Source of the DNA: Cruorifilaria tuberocauda
Taxonomy: Eukaryota > Nematoda > Chromadorea > Rhabditida > Onchocercidae
Direction of reading: 5' to 3'
Length of the DNA stretch: 64,000 nucleotides
Assembly: GCA_013365365.1 (NCBI GenBank)
Contig: JABVXU010000021.1
Span: forward strand, 186,001-250,000
Each line of letters begins with the position of its first letter. Within the stretch, counting starts at the first letter, position 1. The position numbers and the translations under genes were made by a program. Shown piece by piece: positions 41,851-53,807 of the stretch. Under the pieces are notes generated by a model. It had not been told where the DNA came from. It saw only the letters and a program-made list of their open reading frames with translations, and made no database searches.

Positions 41851-42784
41851 TTTTCTAAAAGTAAATCTTAAAATAAAAAGTGTCTAAAGTTATCAGTACA
41901 GTAACAGCGATCTAAACTACGATACAACGTCAAACATTCCCTTTTATCGATTCGAAAATCCATCACCTCAATCGTATTTTAATATTTATAAATAAATATA
42001 AACATCATTAAAGTGATTTTGTTACATTATGATGTATAAGAGTCATTCCCACGTGAAGATTTTGCAATTCATGGGATCAGTTAAACAGCAAGTATTCATA
42101 CTCCCCACTTCCAATTATTTAAAACTTCACTTAAATTCAAACTCAACCACCTTCCATTGTAACAGTTTAGCCCTCCCCTTGATGTTTCTAATTTCATCAG
42201 CTAGCTTGCTAGTACAACAAAATAGGAAGACTGGTCGGCTAACCGTGAAATATGATGGATTTTCAGAGGAACAATGTTGAAGTAACTCTTGACTTCAAGT
42301 GGAATTGAAGAAGTTACTACTTTCGCTCACGTAAGGGAAGAACGAATGCGTAACATCTAAACTACGTAATGACCTCTTTACTCAAATTAGAAGATTCAGC
42401 AGGAACCATGTGAATGTTGAACAGCGAATTTTCGGCTCATATTTAAGATGCTTGTTCATCCACCTTTATCAATTTTCATCTTTTAAACGCTTCCATCTCC
42501 TTGTTGGTTGCTTTCAGTCGTTTTCTCTTGCATTCCGACTAAAAATCTTGCAGGAAAAGTTTTTGCAAACTAGTTAGTTCCGCTTTTCAAGCTAACCACT
42601 TTTATTATTCACACGTACATAACAGTAAAAATATGAAAATATGAGCAGTTGAAAGATATATTTTCGGTTAAGAAGTTCCCACAATTATCACCAAAATCAC
42701 CGAATGAACAGTGCTTTGTGCGATTAATTTCTAGTAATCTTATCTACTGGTGAAAACCATAAAATTCAGGCCTCCACGATTAAT
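41851..42784. promoter_or_regulatory. Divergent intergenic region
   Basis: Lies between the start of the SPOUT1-like gene (minus) and a plus-strand gene at 42785, so both promoters are expected. SL-like acceptors sit at each edge (41855-41856 minus, 42768-42769 plus). No further motif identified. Confidence 0.45.
42768..42769 (+). promoter_or_regulatory. Candidate SL trans-splice acceptor
   Basis: AAAATTCAG ends 15 bases before the ATG at 42785, with no upstream coding exon found. Confidence 0.45.
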
Positions 42785-44119
42785 ATGACTACGCCACCAT
42801 ATATGAGCAATGATCATTTTATCTGGACCACTGACAAACCGGACGCGGAACTCATCGAACCTGAGATTTTAGCATCGATTGATAAGAATTGGCTCACTTT
42901 TAGTTTGCAGGTTCCTTCTTCATTCCGAATAGTAAAAATACCATGATAGTTCTAAGGCTTCTTTGACTTGAAATATTTTTCGCCTGCAAAAAACAGACAA
43001 TAAGCTTATTGAAAGACTATAAATAAATTTTTCCTGTGAAACTCTTAAGCTTTTTCTTTGCAAGTTACAGTACGATTCATTTGTATCGTTCTTTCCTTCA
43101 CTGTTTCGGAAATTTTTTTTTAAATTAATCGCTTCACCTATAGAATAATAGAAATAAGAAATATTTAGAAAGATTATCCTCCCCAATCTCATACTTTCAC
43201 GTTATACAATCATGGCGATCACGCTTTTGCGTTCAACATTTCAACAAGTGACAATTATGCATATTTCGTATCACAGGTCTCTAATGTGTATAGCAAGTTT
43301 CTTGCCGAATCATTTTTTTACAAAAAATTTAATATTTAAGATTCGCGCCGTCAGAAAAATAATTATTTTCATTCCGTTTTTTACAGTATCAAGGTTATCT
43401 TTTATGAATGTATAAGATTGAACCACCAATATTCAGTTGATTATTTTAGAGCATCTTTATTCCTCCTTGGGATTTTCAGATACCACCTTTTCAGGTACAA
43501 GGTGTATTATGTGGTCGTCAGTTGCACGCTCTACCATTTGTGCGAGCTACTAATTCAACAATAATAACTGTCTATCGAAGGCCTACAAACGCTTTCAAAG
43601 TGGATGAGGATTATCCGTATATCAGAAGAACTGAATTGTCCTTTTCATCGTTTATTTCAACTTTGCATCTTTATTTGCTATTGTACAAAAAAGACCACAA
43701 TTTCTATTCATTATAGTTCTCGAAAAGACCGCTTATTTATTTATTTGGCACCAATTTTTCACTGGAAAACTCAGCCGGCATCTGTATTTAATCACGCGAT
43801 GCCGTATGAAAAATTAAGAATTTGTTTAAACTATACAGCTCATAGCACACGCGAAGGTTGTAACTTCATTTGCTGAAAATTTTTTATCCATTATTTTAGT
43901 TTAAAAGTTTATTCAAACTATTTTACTTTAGCGTTAGCACAAAAAAGAAAAACTGCATTTTTTCACGATTAAAAATTCACAGCCTACATTAGTATTTCAG
44001 CATTTTAAAATTTCTTTTTAAATATATCATTTTGAAAAAAAAGTGCATCTAAATTTTCAGCAAATTCTTCATTGCAACAAGAACGTAGTGGATGGAATAC
44101 ATGGCAATCACACCATTAA
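42785..44119 (+). CDS. Unrecognised protein, 160 residues
   Basis: Four exons join in phase: 42785-42910, 43480-43637, 43717-43856, 44061-44119. The product starts MTTPPYMSNDHFIWTTDKPD, continues with LTFSLQIPPFQVQGVLCGRQ, TIITVYRRPTNAFKVDEDYP, LFIYLAPIFHWKTQPASVFN and LRICLNYTAHSTRE, and ends SGWNTWQSHH. It is rich in aromatic and beta-forming residues with few charged runs, and has no signal peptide or membrane helix, so a small globular domain is likely. The last exon is also open in a second frame (opening QILHCNKNVVDGIHGNHTIK), so its frame rests on the phase-1 donor after 43856. I do not recognise a family. Confidence 0.55.
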
Positions 44120-44222
44120 AAAGCTCGAGATTGATATTTTGAAACATTTGCATAAGAATGACGTGTTTCTGGCTTTATTTGAAATATACTATTAAGTACA
44201 AATATTAAAACTTTGCTTACAA

Positions 44223-47200
44223 CTATTCAGTTTTTTTTTCCTGCTTCATTGCCATACGAACTGCTTTTGCTGTTGGCTTAAACACCTGGAAGAATCTGGG
44301 TTCAGGTAGTTTTTATTATAACGATTAAATGAAACAGTGTAGAGCTGTCTTCGTAATCCAGTATTTAAAATTCAAAATATTTCTATCTGCAGAGCATAGA
44401 TATTGTTGACATTAGCGTTATAATTATTTAAAAGTATAGAAAAAATTGTTAATAGGCCGATTATCTTATATATATATTTGCAATTTATCAGTGATATGCT
44501 CAGTTCATTATTAAACAATAATTGATAAATATACATGAAATGAACAACTGAGATCTTCTGCAACATTCATCGCTGCAGCTGCATTATCAAATTCGCCACA
44601 GTAATGTGGTGCCGAAAATATTGTCACTAAACGACGATTGCCAAAAAATTCATATCCATCTTGTACCACCTGAATTACGAAGTACACACTATTTTTTCTT
44701 TTGGAAGAATTCTGGGAATCTTATAACTTCGAATTGAATGAACCTGATGTGCACGAGCGACCAAATCAATGTTTAGTTTCTCACAAATTTCTGTCAAAAC
44801 ATCAACACCAAAAACAAATGAGATACCTCGACTATTCGGTTGCCAACCTTGTACTCTTTCGTCTGGATCCGACCTATATCTTTGTAAAGTTTTGAACAAT
44901 TTTAAAAATATTTTGCTGTAACTGGGATACTGGTACCTGATGCTAGTAAAGAGAAAGAATGAATTTTTTAGTCCTATTTTAGAAATATAAATGATAAAAT
45001 AATCGGAACAAACCAGAAGCAGTTTAAATCAGGGATTCAAATAATTGCTGTGCCAACAATATAATTATGTATTATCAATAAGAAAGCAGTTTTTTTTTAA
45101 GATCATTTCCAAATAGCTACCAAAGGATATCAAGCTCCATGGAATTGAATTGCGGATCCGATGGGCGTTCGATGTTACGCAACGAATCCAAATCATTCAA
45201 TTTTGGTGATAGACCACCATGCATGCATAAAATCTTTCCAGCTATGCAAGCAGCATATGGCAGGTAATTGAATGTATCCTGTAAAAACATTTCTTCTATT
45301 TGAATAACCTACTGCATGTTTGAAAGAATGTAAATTTAGTTGTGGTAATGTTAAATTAAAACATTTTGAGTTTTAGATTTAGTTTTCATTCTTCTATGTT
45401 AATTCGAAATAATTTATAACCAAAATTAATACTTGAAAGATTTCCCAGAGACGAACAGAGCGATAACGTCGGTTAACTTCTTCATAAAATCCATATACTC
45501 GATTAATTCCAGCACATTCATGGTTACCTGCAAACAATTATATTTTGATCATACTATGAAAAATAAAATGGTAGCGAATGTTTAAAATTTCATGCTACTT
45601 TGAAATTAAAAAATTTTTTGAAACAATTATGATTTAAATTTATTGTTATATATCATACATTGCAGAAAAAGTTGAGTTACAAACTAATAGTCTCACAGCA
45701 TTTTGTATGATTAAATGATGAGTAATAGAGATCAAATTAATGAGTACCTCTTAATAAAAAGAAATTTTCAGGATACTTAATTTTAAAGCAGAAAAGAAGG
45801 CACACAGTTTCAATAGACTGCTTGCCCCGATCCACATAATCGCCGAGAAATAAATAGTTCGCTTCCGGTGGAAACCCGCATTTGTCAAAAATGCGAAGCA
45901 TGTCGCTGTACTATAATATCTCAGTTGCTATTATTTTTGCTGTGAAATGTAACAAATCTTTAATTCTACGCGGAACTATCAATTACTGTACTGACGCTAC
46001 CCTTATTTCTTAACATGTGCTAATTACATTTGTTATATATTTTATGTTAATTCTTTTTAGGGTAATACTTGATTTATTAACGATTTATACACACGCTTAA
46101 TGTGTTTTTCTTTGTTTATTTTGACGACTGTATGCGCTTATTTTGTTAATTTGTGTTCATTTGGTATTAATGTAAATTGTCCCTGAGTTGTCCGGCGACC
46201 ATACGCTGAATTACTATGGACGTACGTTCAGAGATGTTGCTTTACTCCTCAGAATCAAGAATTTGCTACATTTCACTTTTATTTAATCGCTTCCATATTC
46301 AAATGATGGCAATACAGTTATTATACTTCTATTTTGCAAACTTAAAGCAAAATTAATAGCAAAAAGATAATAAGTGAGGAACTAAATTTAGCTGGGTGTC
46401 AATGTCAAACAATAGTTTAAGGAATAAAAGAAAAATATAAATAATTAAGTTTTCCTTCAACATTTCTTTTGAAGTTGCTGTTAATCAAAATTTTTTTTCT
46501 CTCGATAAACACGAAGGAAATAAGAGTTTTTTGCATGTCACTACTATATCATGATTATGATACTTGACTAAATGAAGCATTCAATCAAAATTTAACAGAG
46601 GAAATTGACCTGTCCATGTATGTCGCCACAAACAACCACGGGTGCATCAATTTCAGTAAATGTACTCTGACTCTGTAACACTGCTTTAGTTTCTTGAAGT
46701 AATCCTATTAATTCTTCTTCCTTTACCTGTAAAAACAATAATTGAGACCAATTTATTTTTGATTTCAATCATTCAAAGTGTATAAAAAGAGCGAAAGATC
46801 GCAATATATATGAAGAAAAAGAAGGGGAGAAAATATATGGGAAAAGGGAAAAAGGTTGTAAGATAACAAAAATCATTTCATTATTTGTTCTAATTGATTT
46901 TTACTCCTTCATGGATTTATTTTTCTTACAAAATCTAATTCGAATTTAGAAGTTCAGTGCAAAAAGTCCAAAATAAACTGCTAATATGAAACTGATAACT
47001 CCGTCAAAGAAGGAATGAAAAGCTGTGATTTTGACAGGTAATGCCTTGAACCTCATCAATGCCAAGCTAGTATCCTGGCATATCACTACTATATCATGAT
47101 ATTCAATGACTGAAAGATTGAAACGAACAATCCTTCTCAGATGCGTTCCTTTCTGCAAGCCGGCATTTAATAAGCGAATACTTAAATCATCAATATGTGA

Positions 47201-47511
47201 TATTCTTGACTTCGTTTTCCCACCGGTTTTTGCTACTTTATTTTGCTGGAAGAGAATTAAGGTAAGCAATTGAGATTTATACTTGGTATCAATACACATA
47301 GGATAGTTAAAAGGAATGTTCGAGGAACACCTCGAAGAGAATGAAAGAATTTGTAACAAATGCAAAGTGGACATATTGAATCTCTTTACATAATATACGA
47401 AAAGAATCCCATCAGAAGCCAACCATTTCCAGCATTAATTACAAAAATTAAAACGATACGTAAGTAAACAGTATTTACAGATTCACTATCATTATCTTTA
47501 TCTTTTTCCAT
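44223..47511 (-). CDS. PP1-type serine/threonine protein phosphatase, divergent
   Basis: Metallophosphatase of the PPP family on the minus strand, starting [11 protein letters not shown] at 47511 and ending [18 protein letters not shown]. The three metal-binding motifs are intact: [16 protein letters not shown], and RGNHECAG (split by an intron). Other PP1 landmarks are [69 protein letters not shown] and [17 protein letters not shown]. Canonical PP1 has SAPNYCGEFDN and GWGENDRG, where this protein has H for N and GWQPNSRG, and its tail is short and lysine-rich. It is therefore not the conserved ubiquitous isoform but one of the fast-evolving nematode PP1-like phosphatases, many of which are germline-biased in C. 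elegans. It lies 414 bases downstream of the kinase gene on the same strand. Confidence 0.94.
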
Positions 47512-47925
47512 AAAGTAACAACTGATCAATCATTCACAAAACCGCGCACTAATAAGACTAGTTTTTGAAATAAATAATTTTTTCAATTCTTAGGTTTTTC
47601 ATCTTTTAGGGAAAATTTGCATTTGAATATATTACTAATTTTACGTAGAGAAGGATTATATAAAAGATTTGATCTCAACACTTTGGATTACGAAGATATG
47701 AAGAAATAAATGTTGTAAATTAGAGATTCGATTGTGTTTCAGTTTTATTGTGCTCCTTTTCGAGTGCGTGAAATGGGAATCTATAGACCCTTAAAACATG
47801 TCTGCATGACTTAACTTCCATTTAGAGTAGCATTTTATAGTTATTGAGTATTTTATTGCAACTAAATTCAATATCTACAGGAAAAAATGCGTGAAATCCG
47901 CGAAGAACTCGTAAAAAATACTAAT
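47512..47925. other. Short spacer between kinase and phosphatase genes
   Basis: About 410 bases between two same-strand genes. GTTGATCAG-like acceptor sequence lies just upstream of the phosphatase ATG. No coding exon seen. Confidence 0.4.
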
Positions 47926-50900
47926 TTACAATAAACAAGACTGATCACAACTTTTTGAATCTCTTAATTGTAGTTGATCATAGAAGTATTCTTCGTTGTC
48001 GAACTGAAATATTTGGAAACTCAGAAGCAGAAGTTTTGAATTTTACCATTTTAAATTAAAAACAATAATAATAAGAGCTATCTCCATTTCCATATTAAAC
48101 TTTTTTCCTTCCCCATACCCATATTAATATAATTTTCATTCTTATATAGCAACAGCTCATGTCTGCTGTGAAATTTAAACGAATGAATGAAAAGTTTCGA
48201 AAAATAAGTACTTACATTGCAAACTGTATAAAAAACAGAAAATGAAGGCATTTTAAAAATACCTCATATCGTTCTTCAAAAGCAGCCCAGTTCTCTTCTC
48301 CATCTGTGCCACTGAAATCAGATACGCTTTTGTCGTATAAAGAATTACAGCTTGGACAACGCCGTAGTTTCTCCACATGAGCAAATGGTACTAACTGAAA
48401 ATGAAACATTTAAATTGAATTGAATTAATCTCCCATTTAATTCGATTCAATTTATGATATGCTTTTTGCCTCAACAGCAAATGCAAAAGCTAAATGAGCG
48501 ACCACAAGATCCTTTTTTCCATCGATTCTCTCTTTTCCTTCATTACATGATACCGGTATCATAGGATTATCTGTTGTAGATTTGCATGAAACACCATTGA
48601 TTATCCCATGCATGCTTAGATGATCACTGCTGTTTTTATTTCATGTATCTCTAATGATTCCCATTATTATACGTCTAAATGACTCTGTATTTACCATCGC
48701 TCAACGTCGGATACATAAACAGTTGTTGAATCATTAATCAGTCAGTCTTTCAGTATCTTACCATAAATAAAGAAGAAACGTCCTATTTGAAGAAATGATA
48801 CAACCAATTTTTTAGCAACTAACCCTGTCAAGGACTAGAGAATCGCAGTAATTGTCAATACCAACAGTCTCCCGACGAATAAACTTTATGAATTATATAT
48901 TTGTTCATAAAACACCCATGTAAAACAATCTGCTCTCCCGAAGCAAACAATAACATTCACTGCAGAGTCACCTTGCGTATTAGCATTAATTTTTTAATTG
49001 GTTATTTTATATTTGCTATTTCAGATCTTCGTTCACTTTATTCTTTTTTAAAACATGATTTAGTTCAGAGTTTCTACACCCACACAAGGCAACAGTAAGG
49101 GCAAATCAACAGTAAAGATGATCAGTTTGCTTGCACCTCAAACAATTTCAAAGTTCCAGCCAATCGATCTATTTTCGTTCATCCAAATAATGCCTTGAAG
49201 ACGGTCAAATTTAATTCATCTGACTCGCATAGTGCACGTATTATGACGATTAATTTTGCAAAGGAAATTAAGGAATAATGGATATCAGCGAACGAACGAA
49301 GAAGACAAAGAATGGATTAAACTGGACAGAACAAGATTTGCTCAGTCAGACTTGACGTTACGGTTAAGAAATGACGGAGAAAAGAAACGCAAATCAGCTT
49401 CAAACACGATTCTGTGCTGAGCAATCACACAATTACAATCGCTCTGCAACTGAGATTACGGCTTGAACCTGCATGTTCGTGTTAGCACTATGATTGAAAA
49501 GTTCCTAATTGCAAGGCTCTGACGAAATATGATGAAAATGAAAGGAATATATTACGTTATTTAAATTGCCAATTGGAGACCTTTAAAGTCATTAAAAATT
49601 TGTTTGCCGGATATATTGTCGAATCACAGCATTCTTATCTAACACATGTTTCCAAATGATGCCTTTTAGCGTAGAAATCGTAACAACTCAATTAATGCCA
49701 ACTTTCAAAGAGAAAAGACAAATTTGTCATGAAGCTGTTCCTTGTCTCCACTGCAAGATGGCAGTAAGCTGCTAAATTTATCCCGCCGTAAAAAGATCAG
49801 TCGTTTCTCAAATGCAATACCTTCTTCGCGAAGAAATTAGTGCTTTGTTCAAAACAGTTATTAAATAAGTAGTCCGATACACATAAGACTGTTATTCACG
49901 CTGACAAAGTGCTTGCTGGAAAATGTGCACGAACATTCAAGCCAGTTATAGACGAAATTACGACTGTCATAGTCGGAGGTCATTTCCAGCCTAGCGATAT
50001 CATTTTTCATCGGAGAAACGAATAATTAACAAAAGTTACAGAGACTCATTAATGCTACGATATTTTTCAATATCCAATCATTTTTCGGATCGTGCCGACG
50101 AATATTACTTCAACGTTAAGGTGATAAATCTATAGGGACATGCGCAATTCGAAGGCAACGTTTTGTCAAAATTGAAAGCAATCAGTGAGAAGTTTCCGAG
50201 ATTTAAGATTTTGAACAAACGAAAACGCTGCAGATTCTTCACCGACTGATTTGAAATTTCATGAATGACATGGCTGGTAATATGATAAAACACTCATTCA
50301 CTTTTACATATATTTGTTGCAAAGACTTTTGTGTTCTACAAATTTTGCAGTGGGTTACTTTTCACTCCAATACAATGAAATGATAAATTTTGTATCAACT
50401 TTATTAGATTAAACCTCAAAAATTCATAATAAAGATGTACCTTTTTCAGTGCAACATCATCCCAATTAACGGTTTCGAAGAACGGATGCGATTTCACTTG
50501 CGCAAATGTATGTATCCGTTGCTTTACGTTTACACACAACAGCTATAAAGTTTGCTAATTGAATAAATTAGTACCAGTACTTACAATGCTATGAATATAC
50601 CATGGAATACATTAAATGTTACCTTATCGAAAAGATCGCCTAGTATTGGTTCACAGCGGGGAGTACTATAACTGTCATATCTATAATAATTATTAATATT
50701 TAATTTCAAGTGGAATAACTTGAATCAATAAAAGAGACATTAGCAAATCTTAAAAAAAACAACTAATATTGAGATTTGTCACAAATTGCTTACTTGAGGT
50801 CAATATGCGAACTGACATCATAATTCGGAAATGGATAATTATTTGTATGCAAGACGTGAAGCAGCACTCCGTAAGACCACCAGTCCACCTCTCTGCCATA

Positions 50901-53807
50901 AAATTTCTCTTTGGCTACCTCAGGAGCCATGTACTATAATTTAAAATTGAAAAAAAAAAGCTAATTTGGATCGAAACAGTTCAATAATAACGTCACTATT
51001 CAATTTTTTTCTATTTTCTTTCTAAAAAATATCAATCGCCAAAAACTGAATGATACGGTTCATTACATCATAACATAAATGAGCGGAACACCTGAAGCGT
51101 TCCACATACTGTTCTCGTTCGTTCTCCGTTAACAAGTTTTTTAGCGAAACCGAAATCAACAATTTGAATATGGCCATCGAGATCGAGTACAATATTTTCC
51201 ATTTTTAAATCTCGGTAAGCTATATTGTTCCCGTGAATATAATCTAAAAATTGCACAATCACATGGATTAATGTCGAAAAAATGATATAGTACTTTAATT
51301 TTATTTTTATATACTGAAATTAAAACAAATAGATTACGTGGTCATGTGGATGAAGAAATGAATCAAGGTCAAGTAATAAGCATAAATAACCAGAAAAAGG
51401 AAATATGAATAGCTCACTTGTCATTTGCTTGATCCAATCATCCAATTATTTACCTTTGAACAAACAGTTCAGGTATCTTTGATTTGAATTTTAACCAATT
51501 CTTTCACACAATAGATATCACACTAATTATTTCCACTGCACGAGTGGACACTATTAATCATTCCAAATTTCAGAAAACTCTATTAATGAAGAAATAACCT
51601 AAAGCAAAAGCAATTTCGGCGGCGTATAATCTCAGTATATCTGCCGCAAAAGGTCCATAATCACGCCAAAGCATAAACAAATCACCGTAACCCATCGCAT
51701 ATTGAAGCACTGTGAAGAGATGTGTTCTCGATTGCCAGCCTGCGTAATATTTCGCAACAAACACACTATCCGAAAGACTTCTCTGGAACGAAACATATTA
51801 ATGTTTAATAATATATAATTTCAGTTCTCTTCCACTGATAATTAAAGTCAAGGGAAATCGTCACATTTATTGCCAGATCACCACTTATGTTTCATTTCCA
51901 GTTGTTATGACTCATATTTATAATTAAATGATCATTTACTTATTAAAAAAAATAAAACGTCGTGAAATCCAAAGAACCTGATGAAACTAAGTAGAAGATG
52001 CAGAGAACTCAAATTGCAGCGATGCAAAAAAAATTAAAAAAAAAACTTTGAAAACTACGAATTGAATCATCATCTTTTTTCTTGCGTCAATTAATCATCT
52101 GCTTATTTTACTAGTATCAAGTTGTTCTTCTTTTTGAACTTCAAATATATCTATTTTGAATTAAATCACTAACAATATTGAAAAAAATCTTCGGTAATAA
52201 TTTATAAAATTTTTTTTCGACTGCATGAAGACCCAATTATACGAAGAGAAAGAAAATAATTTTTTATAACGCTTATTATAACTTATTATAACTTTTCATA
52301 ACTACTATATGAAGAGTAACTCCGGTATGAAACATACATATACAAGTTTAAAACTTTCTCCTTGAGATATACTGAATTATTTTAAAATAATCTGATTATA
52401 TCAATAATACTTGAAGCTTTTTTATCAAATAATATCCATAACTAATGAGAGAGAAATAATATCTGACAAAGGGCGGAAATGAGAGTACACTAAAACAGAT
52501 TGAACTTACATGTACTAGTACTTCATCTTTAACTTGCTGAGTGGCATTTCTTGTCAAGATTTCGCTTTTCAACTGTTTTTTCATAGCAAATAAAAAGTTT
52601 CGATCAAATTTCAAGCATACTCTGTACACTTTACTAAATGTACCTTTTCCGATGCAGTTTAGAATCTACAAAAAGCAAGTTGTTTCAAATGAAGGAATTA
52701 ACCAAGAGATTTGAGCGTTCCAGGTCAGTTATCTGTTAGCTGAGCTCACTGAGGATCAAAATGATAGTTGCAAATTGAAAAATAAAAAAAAAAATGAAAT
52801 GTGAAATATATATATGATTAAAATGTCTACATAACAATGATAATTGGATCGTAATAATTGGAAAGTCAATCTTCATTTATGTCTTCAATTCATTCTAACT
52901 AACGAAACTAATATATTTGCTTACCAAGAAATCTTTCTCCGTAATACATGAATTATTCGGGAATTCTGGTAAAAAAATTGCTTCCAACAATGGTACTGGC
53001 CAAATACTTTTCTTGAGCAAACCACCATCAATCTTTCTATAATTTCAATTATCTCGCTTATGTGATTTTAAATATCTCAAGCTGAATATGCACTTTATTT
53101 AATACTTCGCTATATCTCTCATGATCTTTTTCAAAACAATGTAAGGAACAATTTCTTATAAGGAAAAATTTTTCTGAAAGAAATAAATACGACAGTGAAA
53201 CCTTTTTCGAATGTTCTGACGGCAAAAGACTGTCATGGCCACATCAATCGTCTTCTCATTAGCTCCATAGCGTTGCTGTTTTTTTTTGAAATACTGTATG
53301 TGTTTAAAAGAAGTAATACTATCCTTGATTCGATCATACAATTGCTCGGCCGGTGTTTGCAGGAAAAATAAACTTAATCCACTCAGAACGCGATCAAGCA
53401 GACTTTTTGACAGTCCTATAAAATATGTTCAAACCATAAATGTGGATTATTAATCGATAAGTAAAAAGTTTCTGAAATCCGAAAGATTCATAAAAACTTT
53501 AATTCTTTTAATTATAAAATAATTCCCCTCAAACCGGTAAACTAGTAAATTCTATAATTTGTAATAAGTTTTCAGTCATACTATAAATCATATCTAAATA
53601 TTTTGCAAACCTCATCATAAATCTTATTTGACCTCAACAATTTGTGGACATTATCTTAAATCATCTCTTTGCAAATATTCCGATTTCTTCTTTTTACAAC
53701 GTATTAATGAGTTTCAACTGTAAACAATCTCATCCTAGTAAATCTCCGCCTATTGGTATTTCACTATAAAAGACGGGATACCAATGAGGTTTTGCTTTGG
53801 AATTCAT
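47926..53807 (-). CDS. AGC-family serine/threonine protein kinase
   Basis: Minus-strand gene. Before the kinase domain lies a basic helical region ([20 protein letters not shown]) reaching back to a probable start [14 protein letters not shown] at 53807. Kinase motifs in order: glycine loop [13 protein letters not shown], catalytic lysine in [41 protein letters not shown] (catalytic Asp with the AGC-style YRDLK), [30 protein letters not shown], and [13 protein letters not shown]. Then [20 protein letters not shown] enters an AGC-type C-tail containing two CxxC-like cysteines ([10 protein letters not shown]) and an acidic/aromatic end, [18 protein letters not shown], with TAA at 47926. I cannot assign a named orthologue; no lipid-binding domain is visible. 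The junction of the first two exons is uncertain. Confidence 0.82.
48395..50440 (-). other. Two-kilobase intron of the kinase gene
   Basis: By far the longest intron in this gene; the joins on both sides are in phase. Its middle part (about 49200-50300) looks less AT-rich than surrounding introns but has no open frame of note on either strand. It could hold a decayed insertion. A 17-bp inverted repeat with one mismatch lies at 48411-48454 near the 3' splice site. Confidence 0.45.
48411..48454. repeat. Imperfect 17-bp inverted repeat
   Basis: Arms 48411-48427 and 48438-48454 are reverse complements with one mismatch and a 10-base loop. On the coding strand it ends about 16 bases before the kinase exon that starts at 48394. 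Confidence 0.85.

Noticed and set aside
46946..47422. 158-codon open frame on the minus strand
   Set aside because: It contains the second exon of the PP1 gene; the flanks are intron that happens to stay open.
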